A DNA stretch of 64,000 bases from Undaria pinnatifida. Taxonomy: Eukaryota; Sar; Phaeophyceae; Laminariales; Alariaceae. Location: the NCBI GenBank assembly GCA_012845835.1, contig JABAKD010000008.1, forward strand, positions 7,362,775 through 7,426,774, in the 5' to 3' direction. Below, piece by piece: positions 35,701-50,700 of the stretch. The notes under the pieces were generated by a model that made no database searches, was not told the DNA's origin, and worked only from the letters and a program-made list of their open reading frames with translations. Both the position numbers and the translations under genes were made by a program. Position 1 is the stretch's first letter. Every line of letters starts with the position of its first letter.

Positions 35701-38700
35701 TCACTTGTTGCTGCTGCCGACTGTAGGCTGTATAGAATAATATTATGCTCGAGAGGCATGGCATGTTCTGTGTCTGATCTGACACCGCACAAATAGTTCT
35801 CGTTTCCAGCACGACCACTACAAGGCAAGGCAACAAATAATATTTAATTCCAGTACGATCTTAGCCACAAAGTGTGGCATCCGGCATGGCAAGTCTACCC
35901 AAACCTCTCTACAACTCCCACCTTAATGACTTTGTACAGATCCAAAGACAGTACACACTAAATTTCTGTCTTAGGGTACACGAGATAGCAACCACAGATT
36001 TGCCTCACGCCTTCGATCCCCCCTCGATGCCCAGTTCCTATGGCTATGCGGACGACGTGGGAGCCGCGGCCAGCACGCTCAATGATACCAGCCGCCCTAT
36101 CTAAAATTACACACACTGCTGCCAATACGCATCTGCTAATATATCAGAAGTCAAGGCAAGATAAATAGCAATGGGAGATTTGCCTCAAACGTTTCGTGCG
36201 CAGATCGAACAAAGACTAAACGTCTTTGTGTCATCCTGTTCACCATGGTGCTAGCTACTGTAGCATTACTGCTGTAACGGGAGTCGTCGACCTATACATA
36301 CATCCTTGATGAGGACATACATACACACTCCGTAGCACGCGCGATCGTAGTATCTATCACACACAGCTTCAAAAGATAGACGAGCTTCGACGAGATCCTC
36401 GATATCACATCACAGCTTGCTGATGATGTTTTTTTAATTAAAAAAAAAAAAAGCGGTTTCAGCAACTACCGGAAGGTACGTAAGGCAACATGCCGTGTAC
36501 GCGGTACGACAGTGAATACATAACGCACCCTTGGGCGGATTTTCAGAACCGACTTTCTTTAAAACCTACGGGGGTGCACACTGCACACACAACGAAAATG
36601 GCGGTTTAGTGAAGACAGGACCATTGGGGTGTTAACGAAAGTTCCAAACGGCCCTTTGGCCCTTACATTGATTGCCGTCTGCAGTCACTGAGACGAAAAT
36701 GGCGATCCCTGGGGCCGACGACGCCCCGCACGGTGTGGAAACCCCTACCCCATTAGCTGATCGCTGATTCGCTGGGGTTCATGGAGCCAGCGACATCCGG
36801 GGAGGATAGAGTCCCATCCCCGGATCAGAAATCGTTCCATACATCTACAACTTACATTGCCGACTCCTGTTGGGGTTGTTTCTGAACAGGGGACGGGACC
36901 CTGTCCTCCCCGGGTGCGGCGGCACCTCCATGCCCCTATAGCTGGAATATCATTGTTTCCTGTTCAGCAGCAACCTTCTACAAAAGAGCCAGCGGCCTCT
37001 GGCAGAGATTTGACGGGCCAAACAGCGGCCCGAACCGTAATTCAAAATTGCAAGCCGGCGGCAAGGCAGGCTCGATGGCTGTCAGGACTGCCTGGGGATT
37101 GTCGGCAATGAACAGCGCGCGACGGCCACGACCCGGCGCGACGTGAAACCTAGTGTCCTGAGGGTTGTGCCCCCAACCCCTCTACCCGTGCCGCGGGGCG
37201 GGACTGAAACGCTCTGAATCGCGAGACCATGATGACAGACAGAATAGCAGCAATAAAATAATGTAGATTGTTTTTTCATTTCCGTACATAAAAGTTTTTC
37301 ATTTTTGGGAGATTTTCGGCAACTTTGACCCCATAAGTATCACGATTTGATAAATCTCACGATTTAAAAAAACAAGAAAAGACTCTTCATTCCTGTCTTT
37401 GTCGTGTTAAGGACAACAACCGTACCGAGAAACGTTTTCCAACTCTAAAAAAACAGCGCGCTACGGCGATTCTCGTGCAACGCAATGTTTCCCTACGACA
37501 AAAGGGTTGCCAAGAGCTCAATACGTTGTTCTAGCGCTTTGACAGAGGCGTTTTTTTATTATTTCGGCCCTGCACAGGTCGCAGAACAAAACAAGCACTG
37601 CAGTAATCTTTTCCTTGTTGTTTCGATCATGTCAACATGTCTAGCGTCGACTAATTCGAGGTAGTGGTCGATCAATGGCCTGAAGACTACTCTACATGGA
37701 TTTATTATAATACACCGAAAAAATCCCTACCAGTATGCAACAACGCCTGTCCAATAAATACGAACAATTCCTATATCTGCGACCTACCGTACAGCGCACA
37801 CAAAATCAACAGAAAACCAGGCAATCATCTCCAAAATGGAGTCCCTCTCGTGTTCGTTTTTAGGCGCGCTGTAAATTTAGAAACTTGAATTCGCTCGTAC
37901 TGGCAATAACCGAGGGGCTGCTCCACCAGTGGCGATAGTTTCGAAAATATTGCTCTCGACAGGAACTCGCCCTGGTTTATATTTGTAACTGTTGGTAAGT
38001 GTGTGTGTCTTGGGGAGAAGCAGATAAAATCCGGGGCTTTTTACGGGACGATCCACTTCCCGCGAGTCGGATCGGTTGAGGGTGGTGACCCGACCCATGA
38101 CCCGATCCCAATCCGTGAGATTTGAATGCCTCCTGATCCGACCCGACCCGATCCGATCCGTGAGGTTTACGAACCCCCGTGGCCCAACCCGGCTCGCCCC
38201 CGCGAGGCTTACAACACCTTGTGATCCGAACCGCCGGCCGGGTCATCACTCATGAAAAGCCCTGAAAAATCGAACGCGCTGCAACCAGCATTATTGCTAC
38301 ACAAACAAATTACGATTCGTTAGCTTCATTATAGATCTGGTCTTTTTGCGGAGAGATATTCCGGTAGTTTGACGGGAGATGAGGTACGCAGAATCGGAAC
38401 GCGACGCGGCGGGGCTGGAACGGAGAGTCCCCTATTCTTTTTTGGCGGGCGCGCCACCGTGAAAAACAGGATATCGCTGCGCTCGTACCAGGTAGTGAGT
38501 CACAGCGGTATCGGCGACAGGACGCGGGTCGCGGAGCATATTGAATATCTTGCTATCGACTCATCCCTCTATAGTGCGGTAAGGTTTGCATATTTTGGGT
38601 TAACCAATGTTTCTCAACGTGTTTGTGACCTCTATAGTGCGGTTGAGCCCCCCAAGCGCGGAATTATCGGTTAGTACAATAATTTCACGAGTACATCTAT

Positions 38701-41700
38701 TGTAGGACTAGAGCATAGAACTGCTGGTCGGATTGCCCGAACGAATGCCTTCGAAGTCATGTTTCGGGTGGGTGAGATATTGACCTCTTCCTCATGGTAG
38801 GAGCTCAGAAAAATCTTAGAATATGCTGCACCCCTAGCGTCGTGGAATGGCTCGGTCGTCGAAGGTTTGCAAGTAGCGCCTGCCAGTCGACTGAGAGCCA
38901 GCTAGCCCCTGGTGCTGCTCTACATTTTTCTGTAAAAAATAATTTCGCGATCAATAACCGTTCTAGGATTGCACCGAGACGTTCTCTCATTTTATGGGAC
39001 AAATAGCCAGTGATTATTGTGGCATCATTTTTGCACGTGGGGAAAAGAGAAAGACAAAAAAGAACCTGTCTCGCCAGTGGCAGTATTTCAAAAAATAAAA
39101 AAAAACAGGGGGGAAAAAAAATGCCGATACATATTCTCGTGTACCGATTTCCAAAAACAAAAATATATATTTTCGTAATAGCCTATAGACCTACGATATA
39201 GACTGTACAGCAAACGATTTTCCCGTTGGGTGACCTTCGGCCCTTCTCGCCCTCACAGCGTGTTCAATAATAGAGGTATGATGTGATGCCATGATACGTT
39301 TACGACAAAACTGTGCTGAAAAAGTGAAAAAGCTCAACGGTCCGGCAAATGACTGGAGGGGCGGGGTGTTCTGTACAAGCTTCCACGCCAACCCTTCTTC
39401 TATTTGTAATGCAGTCCTTTCATGGCGAGATGCATCATCGGGTGTACGCTATAGAACGCACTGTGAAATACTCACTCCCCGCGCCGAGGTTATACGCTAT
39501 TCTTGGTACCAGCTATTTTCTGCCAATACATCACCTGCACAGGTCGACCAAATTTGGTCCATTGGTCGACACCCATTCAGGGGGTGTGTGCCCATTTTTC
39601 GTGCATAGCGGCAGCCGTATGACCATACTTCGAAGTATACCCTCGCATCCCTACCATGTCGGGACGGGGCACGTCGGGCTTTCATCGACCAGGCAGATAT
39701 CGCGTGCACCAAGAGCAAAGCGCCGTGAGGCGTTCGGCGAGTCGCATGAAGGGTGCGCTGCATCCTGCTAACAACCGCTCGTGAGGCAGACATCGGCACC
39801 TTGTGCGTACTTTTCTTGCGCATGGATGACAGCTTCGAATACGGGGACGAAATATCACCCTCCGCTGCAGGAAATTAACATCCCCGGGAAAACGGATCGG
39901 TCGATACCCAAGAGCAACTTTGCAAGCTGAGGGAAACGTCGTTTTGCGCGTGTTTTACATTCGTCGCCTTTTTTTTCGCAATAAGCCGCGTCATGAACAA
40001 CGACGGCTTGGACCGAAAGCACGCAGAGTTGAACACGAAGCACCACGCACAAAGCACACGACGGCACACACAATCAGCGATGGTACATATGGGTATCGCT
40101 CTCGGCTTGCTATCTAAGAAACAACAACAACAACAAGCCCGCTGCTGACGGTATGGTCTCACTTGTCTGAGCTGCGTCTTGATCTGCTTAAAAGTGGTGG
40201 TCATATGCGAGGTCAAGCTCGGGCGTTCTGCCACCCTCAAGAACTGGGGCTGCGCGTATGCCGGCAGGCGTCTGTCGATGTGCTGGAACAACGCCTGTTC
40301 AATTCATTTTCCGTTAAGACAGCAGGGCGGGCAGGGTGGGCAGGCAGGGGGGCGGGTGTGATGAATCAAAACAACGGTGAGGCAGCTTGAGGTGCTTTCA
40401 ACTGAGGGCCGTTATAAACGACACGCAAAAACTCAACAAACTTCCCAAATGGCAAAAACAAAATAAGAAGCTATTTACGTGTCATTTTTGACGGCCCCAA
40501 GAGCAAGTCACTGCGCATCAAAAACGGCACCGGCGACTCAGCGCTTATCGGACAAGACGAGTGAGTCCCATGGGACCATTGGCGCCAAGACACGGGTGCA
40601 GTCATGCCCAACAAAAGTTAGGCGGCATCGTGAGAGCACGTCGAGCAGAGTGGGGGGAGGGTGCGGGGAAACAAAAAAATAGTGCAGCAGCTTTAGTTGT
40701 TTTCTTTCACATAAGGATTTGTCCCCGCGGGTCCAAAACGGTGCCGGCAACTCAGCGTCTATCGGAAAAGGAAATAACACGAGCGAGTCAGGTCAATGAC
40801 AACCAAGGTACGGGTGCAGCCATAGCAAGAAAGAAGTACTGCGCGGTAACGCCAAAATCGAATGGGCGTAGGTGGGAAGGGTATTGCCAGGACAGTGCCT
40901 CCCCGAGCCAATCATTGCACAGCTCTTGTAACAGCTCGTATGGGTGGGAGCGCAAAGGCTGCGTGGGCCCCCATTTGCGCCACTCGCCCCCTCCTCTTCG
41001 CCATGCAAACCACCCTCCCCCCGTTTGCCACTTACATAATCTCCCTTTGCATTCACACCACCTCCCCTTTGCCTTCCACACCACCCCCCCCCCTTGTCAT
41101 TCAAACCACCCCCCCCTTTTGTACCATTAGCACCCCCCTGCCATGTATTTTGCCCTTACCCACCTGCCAGTCGAAGTCTTGAATGCTACTGGATCCCTTG
41201 AACTTGGTCGCCGCCATGCCAGCCCGACCCTCAGCCCCAGGAACTTAACACACCGTATACACTCACACCACTTCCCGTTTGCCACCCCCCCCTCCTTTGC
41301 CATTAAAACCACCCCCTTTAGCCATTCACATCACCCCCCCTTTGTAACAACACCCCCCTTTAGCCATTCACACCACCCCCCTTTGCCATCCACCCCTTCC
41401 CCTCCCCCCATTTCGTCATTCACTCGTCATTCACACCATCCTCCTAATCACGCCACCTCCCCCTTCGCTATCCACACACCCCGTTTGTCATTCAAACCAC
41501 TCCCTCCCCGTCTTACCATTCACACCTCACCACCCTCTGCCATCCCTTGCTGCCTTTGCCATGTCTTGTCATGCCTTTGTCATGCCTCGCTATGCCTTTT
41601 GCTCTTTCTCACCTGCCAATCGAAGTCTTGAATGCTGCTGAACCCCTTGAACTTGATCGCCGCCATGCCAGCCCGACCCTCAGACCCGGGAACTAAGACA

Positions 41701-44700
41701 CCGTACACGTTCACGTCAGCCACCCCAGGAAAGCGGCACACCACCTGCGCCACCTCCGTGGTGGCCACGTTTTCCCCTTTCCACCTGGACCGGGATCGAC
41801 GCGACGATTACGCATGGTGCACGATGATTGTAAACCATCGCAAGTCTCCGCATTCGAGAACGTGTCTGCCAACCATGTTTTCGAATCAGTGGTTAAGCTA
41901 CCCCTACATAGATGTATGATACATGTATAAATATGTTGGTGGTTGCACGAGAGCAGCCGGAGGCCCCGATCCAGACCAGGTTTTGAGCCGTCTTCGAAGT
42001 AACTCGACCTGAGGTCCACTTCTCGGCGCGCTGTTTCCTGGACGTGCCTCATCTTACCGACTCTCCCGACCCTGCCGGGGTCGGCGTCGGTCGTGCTCGC
42101 GTCGTCTCTCTGCCGGGGGTGCTCTCTTTGCTTGTTTGGTCAAACTATCAATTTGTCTATTCGTACGTATCGACACATATCCATTTGAATTTCATGTAAG
42201 AACATGAGTAGATATATACGAAGTATGAACTAGCAGGCGCTTGCGGGGTGCTGCCTGCTACTGCATTGAGGGCACCTGATTCGACACCATTGTTGAAGGT
42301 CACTGCCGAAAAACATAATTTGGCGAATCCCTGACGTCCCTTGCTCGGTGCCACGGCGCTCTTCAGATCGTGCAGGGCCTCGCCCGTTAGCTATCTCTCC
42401 TGAATACTACGCTGCACCGATGACTCCCCGCTTCACCAAGCCCTACAATTTGCTAGCTGGTATCTGACCTTCGTTATGCCCCTCTCAAGTATCTTGATTT
42501 TTTCATGTTTTCTCTATCATCACCCCGTACCAAACATCCCTTCATGCTACATGGAAACCTCCCGAAATTTCTCGTTCTTTCTCTGGTCTATCTTTCTACT
42601 CGTTACCCCCCAATCACCAGGTCGCCCTGCCCCTACGACATCCTCCTTATTAGTCATCATGGTTGAAGGTCACTGGTGTGTGTAAGATACGACCACACTA
42701 ATCCTAACCGTAAGCATAACCATAAAACTTAACCCCAATCCAATCAACCATGTTCATATTTAGAGCTAGTCCTCGTCGTCTCGCGGAGACAGGGGCCGGG
42801 ACACAGGCCGTGTACACCAATCATGCCAGTCTGAGTCTAAAACATAAGTCACTGGTCTTAACTGTAAGCCAATATAAACATGGCTTATATTTGGGCCCAG
42901 ACTATTAATAGTAGTGTCAATTAAGTGGTACCTGGTAAGCTCTACTGGCTGCACCTGACTAGCTAAATATGGCTCCTACGCTGGGCCGCAAAGATTATGC
43001 CACCCCCCACACACCTGTACGTATCTCCCATGCGGTCCACCCAGAAGTAGAAGCCGAACGCGTCCCTTCGAAGCAGGTCGCCGCTTGCAAAGTACACATC
43101 GTCTGGCCGGGCTACGTGTCGCACCGTCTGTCATTTTTGGATGAAAAAAAGAAGGAGAAAAAAAACGAACATACGTCGGCTGTGAGCTCCATCTATTGAA
43201 TGCTTGTGTCATGGTTATGTGGACAGATACAGATGCAGACATATTGCTTCCCGCTGGGACTCCAGCGGGAAAAAATGTCACAAAAAAACTGACGATTTAC
43301 AGCGTCGGCCGTACGTACCAGCCCAGACTGCTAAGGTAGGGCTTCATAGATGGAGTACAGTGGGGAGGTCCCAATACTGCCGGTATGCGCCAGCCGCACC
43401 AGCCGAGCACACCGGCAATTATGTCGGTTGACGGTCTAGTTTCGACCCATCAAGGCGTCTTTGGGGTTATCATACTAGTTTTAGTGTGTAGAGTTCCTTG
43501 ACGGAGGTCCGTCACGTCCGTCAAGAGGCAATAGTGCCGTCAAACAGACATCTTTGCATACCGGAACTATTCAGGGCACCGGCATGATTTGGGAAGAGGG
43601 CTGCTATAGTTACTACAGAGAGTTCAGGCCGTGCCAAGCGATATCACTGGCATTATAGAGAGCGGTGGAACTATTCAACCGGCACTATTGGGGGGGCTCC
43701 ACTATACCCGAAACTACAACACAGGGAGCTATTAATAGCTGCACGACACGGTCGCTACGTGATACTACTTGTACGGCGCGCTCGCACCATAGGGGATCAC
43801 GCCCATCACTTGTCTGTGTCGCTTCGATCATGGGTATTCTTGTTCGTTAAAATACACGGAACAGTGCACGGAACGGTGCGTGGAAAGGGTGCATGGAACG
43901 GCATTCCATGCAGGAATCTGCGACGCGCTCGCCGATGGGCGTCAACTCCTTTTACAAGTGCACTCCCATTTTTGGGGGCAAACAAACCACTTGGAATTAG
44001 TGTACGGACGCGTGCTACGGGGCTCCTTAACCTATTAATAAAATCGTCGGGATTACTTGGAACTAGAGTACGGACGCTACAATAGGGGTATACCGTTTTT
44101 TGGCAAAACGTATTTTTCTGAATGACGGGGCTCCTTAACCCTTTAGAGCCCCCGAACCCCTCCCTATACTAAATCCAAGTATTTTTGTCCCCAAAAACGG
44201 GTTTCCAGTTGCGAAGGGGTTAACCTATTCATACTACTCATCAAATTGTCGGAAAACGTCGTGTTTTTGTTTAGCAACACATGTTTTTTTTTTACATGTA
44301 GGCCATGGGGTTATTCACCGGGTTACACTTTCAGCGTACGTACACTATTAGTAAGGCGGTTTTTGGGTGAGGGTTAGAGATCCTCAAGTGGTTACGAGCA
44401 TCAGAACACGCACAAGGTGCACCTGTACAGCAGCGGCATGCGTCTAGGATCATTTTTGCAGAATATGGTGAAAAAAAATCCCATTATGATGTACTTGGGA
44501 GTAGTGTAGGGTCGCTTTTGCAGCAAATGGCAAGAAGGCTGGGGGCTTAGAGCTGCATTTACGTTTTGGAAGGAACACAACTTGAAATTAGTGCGGGATA
44601 ATTTATTTCTAAAGGATGAACCTCCTCAGAACTTCATTCGCGTTTTTGGAGACAAACTACTTGGAATTACTTTAGGGTCTTTTTTGCAGTACCAAACTTG

Positions 44701-47700
44701 CAACTCCAAACTTGCAGTACCAAACTTGCAGCAGCAAACTTGCAGTACCAAACTTGCAGCAGCAAACTTGCAGTACCAAACTTGCAGCAGCAAACTTGCA
44801 GTACCAAACTTCAGGAGTGCACTCCCCTTTCTAAGTTTGCTGTAGAATTAGTGACGATCATTTCGCCAGTACGTGGTAAAAGGGTTTATTTAAAGGGTTT
44901 TGAGGACACACTACTTGGAGTTAGTGTAGGATTATTTTTGCAGTAGTATGCTACAGCAGTATGGTGCAAAAGGATTAACCTCTTCAGAACTGCACTCACA
45001 TCATCATTGTGGGAGACAAACCACTTGGAATTAGTTTAGGGTCATTTTTGCAGTAGCAAACTTTAGACGTGCACTCCCAGTTTTGGGGACACATTACCTG
45101 GAGTTAGTGCAGGATCATTTTTGCAGCATAAAAATGAAAGGGTGCTCCTTTAGCAACTCCACTCGTGTTTCTTGGAAAATCCTTTCTGCAGTACATGATC
45201 GTTCTTGCAATACAGTCGTAAATTACTTGGGACTAGTGTAGGATCGTTTTAGCAGTACAGCAGCAGCAGTAGTAGTACAAGAGTTCATTCTACGCAGTTG
45301 TCGCGTTTTGAGAATACGCGGGGTGCTTGCCGGGCGCCCTGCCGACACCGATAGCATACTCACTCGAGCCTACATACCAGGCACGTTCCAATCGCAGCTT
45401 GAAGATACCATAACCGCAGACTCACTCGGCCTCTACTAATACCAGACCCAAATCGATCGCAATTTGACGATACCATGACGACAGAGTCACTCGGGTCCTA
45501 TCAAGCACAATTCGATATAAAGTGGATGATCGAGACACTCAACTCACTCATGCCCAGGCAGTTCGATCGAATTTTGACGAGAGACAATAACCGGAGGCCC
45601 ACTCGGGACCTATCATGTATATTTCGATCGCAAGCTGACGATATAGTGACGTATCTCACTTTAATATCACCCCGTGATATAGCTAAATTAGGTGGTCTTA
45701 TCTCTACGATGGTTTCCTCATCTACTACTGCGAAACTATCCCATACTTATTCCAAGTAGTTTTTCCAGGGTTTTTCAGGGGTCATGATGCGGCCCACGGG
45801 TCGGGTCAGGAGGTTGTCAAAACCTAGCGGGTCGAGTGGGGTCGGGTCAGGAAGTGTTTGAAATATTACGGGACGGGACGGGTCGGGTCGGGTCGGGTCG
45901 GGTCGGGTCGGGTCGGGTCGGGTCGGGTCGGGTCGGGTCGGGTCGGGTCGGGTCGGGTCGGGTCGGGTCGGATCGGGTCGGGTAAGGAGGTTTTTCAATC
46001 TCGAGGGTCGGGACGGGTTACCCTGGCTCGTCGACCTGACCCGTGAAAAGCCTGGTTTCGTTCGTGACAAGCCGATTTATTTATAGTCTCATCTAATCTT
46101 AAACGGGGGTCCTACTTCCCGAACATTCTTAAACCGGATGGCCTTAAAATGGGTAAACTAATGTATTATAACCCGAGACTCCCTCGGACCCTACCAGGCA
46201 CAACCTGATCGCAATGGTCGGACGGTGTAATAGCCGCCACAGCAGTATGCTATCGGCAAATGTCGCGATGCAACCCAAGTATTTAGCATCGGCAATATCG
46301 GCAGTATTGCGACAATGGCAACATCAGCAACATCACCATCACATCGGTAATATCGCGGCATCAGCAACATCAGCAACACCATGATATCACCACAGCTGCA
46401 GCAACGTCGCGACACAACCGAAGTGTATAATATGGTATCGGCAATACCGGTCTCATCACGACATCAGCAATAACAGCAACATCACGACACATACCGGTAG
46501 TGCCCCGATAGAACCCGATAGAACCGCAGTACGTATAATAGTATCGGTAATATCGGCAATATCGGCAATATCGGTATACATCAGCAACGTCAGCAACACC
46601 ACGATATGTATATCGATATGATCACGATACAACCACAGTAGTATCGGCAATGTCGGTAGTATCGCGACATCAGCAACATCACCACATGCATCGCAACAAC
46701 CAACATCATAAACACCACGATATCACGGCATCGGCATTTCCGAACTACGATACAACCGCAGTACGTATAATAGTATCGGCAATATTGGTAATACCGCGAC
46801 ATCATCAGCATGAGCAACACCACGATATCGCCACAGCAGCACTGTACTTTTAAATGCACGATTCAACCGCACTAAGAACTATCGGCAAAATCGGAAATAT
46901 CGCGACATCAGCAACATCACGAAATGTCTCGGCAGCATTACGATGCAACCGCAGTAGTATCGGCCATATCGGGAATACCGCGACATCAGCAACATCCGCA
47001 ACATCACCATATACTCATCATATACCCATATAAATCACACGGGCGGACGAGACCCCCCCGTTTTGTCGACATAGTAAAACAGGGGCAAAATACCGACCTT
47101 CTGAGCACCTTTTGGAACATCACATGTCACAAAACGTGCGGACCTTCCCACGTTCTGCGGGCTTGACGTGATATCTGGCGTTCGAAAAGGTGCTTCCAAA
47201 AGCCGCCGTTTGGAGTTTGCCGGGCGTTCTGTGGATTTTGCGTCATAAATGACGTTCCGAGAAAGGTGATCAGAACGTCGACTCTTGGCGTGCCTTATTT
47301 TCTTCGAGACCCCCTGCTGTGCCTTCTTCTTTTAATGACTTTCGGCGTGCACGCTCCCTGTCACAAACGCGCTCCTACTTTTATCTCGTTTCCTCCCTGG
47401 CAGAGTGCACTGCCGTGCATTGCCTCCACACCATTCGTTCGGCGGCATGCGGGGCGTTGGTGGCTGCTGCTGCCGGGCCGTTTTCCCCGTGGACGTTCTA
47501 CTACGGCAGCGAAACGGGGGAGTCCCGCCCACCCGTGATCCCAATCAGCAACATCAGTGACATCACACGATGTCACTATCTAATAAAGCAGTATCCCGAT
47601 ATCAACATCTTCGCACTAAAACACCACTGCAGAATGGAGTATCGGCAATATCGGCAATAGTTCCCCGGCACGAGCAGCATCCGCGATATCACGAAGTCCA

Positions 47701-50700
47701 TCGGTAATATTGCGGCATCAGCAACATCAGAAATACCACGCGCGATTTCACAGCAGTATCGGCAATATCGGTAATACCGCGACCTCAGCAACATCAACGA
47801 CATCATCACGATATGATATATATCAGCCGGTCGCCCCGGTGGCGTATCAGGTTATCCTCGAGCCTGGTATAGGTCAGTTTCGTGAGTTCGAGCCCCGCCG
47901 AGTGCATACTCGTATAAATTCGTTGGGACTTTTTCTTGTGCACAAATTGACTTGCGGAAAGCGCGACAGCGTGAGTTGGCAACACTTGATGAAAAATCGA
48001 CGAGCAGTGGGATTGCTGAACCCTATGTGCGATAAAAACTGAAGGCAAGAACCGGGGGGGAGAAGGGACGACACCTGTGACCACGGCTTGTCCAGAAGCT
48101 GGAAAGTAGAAGTGTGAAAGAAGAAAAAAAATATATATATATATATATATATCGGCAGAGCTATCGACATCATAAACATCAGCAACATCACCATACACGA
48201 AGCATATCGGCAGTATCACTGCGTCGGCATTTCCGCACTTCCATTCGGAAGCTGGCTCACACTTCCACCACTTGCGGCTTCCAACGCAGTACCGGGAAGA
48301 AAAACCGACGGCGCAAAGAGCGATCTTTGCGGAAAAAAAGAGGCACAAACATCCGAAAACACAACTTTCCCATCCGGCGTGCGACAAGCAACGTGATTCT
48401 TCGCGCACTCCGCGACGGAGAGCGCCCGGATACACGCCACGGCAGGGTAGGGGTGCCCCTAGCTGTTCCTTGGCTCCTCACTACCAATACTGGTATCAAA
48501 TATCGGATCGTCTGATATATAAAAAAATATCGGTATTAATAGAAGAGCTCTATACCTCACCTACAAACCGATTTTTCCAGAAAGATTAAATTGTAATCCC
48601 AATGAAATATCCTATTGCCTGGGTATACAACAAACAAAAAATGATAAAAAACAAATGAAATCACACACGTTTTTCACTGGCTTTGGAATGGTTGGGAAAG
48701 CGCAATGACCGGGGTTTGCTGCTCACACCTCCAAAGTCATTTTGGCCGCAACTCATGGGGCCACCTCCGCACATCTTCGTTGGCTGCATTTTTTCGTGGC
48801 TCCCGATACTCTTACTGTTGTATTCTTCTGCGCTACACCGATCATTTAAAAGTAAGAACTGGATTAGATTACGCCTTCTGCCGCCCTAGCCAGTGGTCCT
48901 ACCCATACTTCACTGCTTCCTTGTGCTTTCCCTTTGCCTCTGGACTGAGATTTGGCTGTCTCACCCAACCTTTCTTTACCTCTGGTACTGGTATAACGTA
49001 CTTACGATATTGGGCACTGTACTCCCCCAGCTAAGGAGTCTCAGCAGCTATTTACGCAGGACCATGGTAATCAGGACCCACGATACACGCAAAAACTACA
49101 TATTCCCATGTTTTTTGTAACCATATTTGGTCCTGATTACCACACCTATATATAGCATGAGTTAGCAAAAATCGATGAAAATCGACGAGCATAAAAAGCC
49201 GAAAACTGGGAATGCTGACCCTACGCGCGATGAAAACGAAGGCATGTTCCGGGGGGGAGAAGGCAAGACACCTGTGACCACGTTTTGTCCAGAAAGTCGG
49301 TGAGGATGAAACCTCTCACGGGGTGAGCTGGAGAGTAAACGTAAAAAAAGAAAAATACCCTGGCTTTTACGCGTATGTACATGTGAAAAACCTCTCACGG
49401 GTTGAGCTGGAGAGCAAAACTGTTACAAAAAAAAAATACATGCACTGTATTATACTGGTATTAGTATTATTACGTACCAAATCATTATATCCCCACACCT
49501 TTTTCGCAGAAGCAGTAGCGTCCGTGTAACCGTCAAACCGGCGCGAGGGATCGTGGTCGTTGATCAGCCCCACCAGCTGCCCCATTTCCCCCGGCCGGCA
49601 CTGAATGCACCGACCGCGATGATCTCGCATCACCTCCTCCCGCTCTGTAGGGCGGGGGGGGGGGGGGGGGGGGCGCTCATTTGTTGCTTGCCTCAGTCAT
49701 ATGACCATTTACCATGCATCCTTTTCGAGACGGACCATCGTCCCTACTCCTACTAGAGACGCCTCCATCATTTAGGCGCTCATTACATTGGTGTTTTCTA
49801 CACATTGGATAAAAAGCGTTTGCAAAATCTCATCCCCTTCCTGCTTTACATTTTGTAGGCCGCTATCTTTATCTCCTGCAACAAAGAATGTAGCGATTAT
49901 TTTCCCGCTGCTATTTAGTGTACCAACCTGCTCCATGTCACATTCGTCAATTTTTCCTTATCTGCTCTCAGAGAGGGGAGGGGGAAAGAGATGCACCGCC
50001 ATGTTTTTCGTCGTTTCCACGTGCATCACAAGTACGCAAAGGCATGCGGAGGGAGACCACTTGTCTTGTTGGCGCCTCTAATACAGTGCTACAAACGACA
50101 GGCGTTCTGTAAATGATAGACGTTTTGGATGGAAATTCAGCGAGCGACGCATCATGCTACGATGAAGATACGTTGGCACCTTTTGTTTCTTTTCCTCCCG
50201 AATGGCGGGGGTCCTTAACGCATAATGGTCGAAAATTCCGGATGGACTGCTCATCGCGTAGACTCTTTGTTTTCCCTCAAAATCAGTTTTCGGGTTAGGT
50301 AACGAAGCTCAAGTCAGGAGACACATGCTACTAATAGTACGTTAAAAAGGTGTACCTTATTTTTTCTGAGGCTTTTAACCAGTTGAGGAGCTGGCTCTAT
50401 ATCTCACCCAAAAACTGCCTTAGAGGGAAAAACCGAAACGAAGCTCCTCACGTCAGGAGATACATGCTACTAATAGTACGTTAAAAAGGTGTACCTTATT
50501 TTGTCTGAGGCTCCTAACCAGTTGAGGAGCTGGCTCTATACCTCACCCAAAAACTGTCTTCGAGGGAAAAACCGAAACGAAGCTCCTCAAGTCAGGAGAT
50601 ACATGCTACTGATAGTACGGTAAAAAGGTGTACCTTATTTTGTCTGAGGCTCCTGACCAGTTGAGGAGTTGGCTCTATATGAGATACCTCACGAAAAAAA

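Noticed and set aside
42766-42840. Minus-strand [10 protein letters not shown] resembling the SGDLLSRDDED motif of acyl-CoA synthetases
   Set aside because: The real exon with [11 protein letters not shown] and correct phases is at 43015-43127, and this stretch has no splice borders.
45747-46070. [10 protein letters not shown] repeat protein on the minus strand and [10 protein letters not shown] on the plus strand
   Set aside because: A 15-base period of the GGGTC array leaves all frames open; no gene features.
47040-47110. Minus-strand FYYVDKTGG resembling the VDR-x-GD motif
   Set aside because: Frame breaks on both sides and the motif is already supplied by exon 11; possibly chance.
46195-48235. 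Possible CRISPR-like array in the ATCGGCAATATCGG region
   Set aside because: Units are imperfect, irregular in length and without unique spacers; a eukaryotic satellite.
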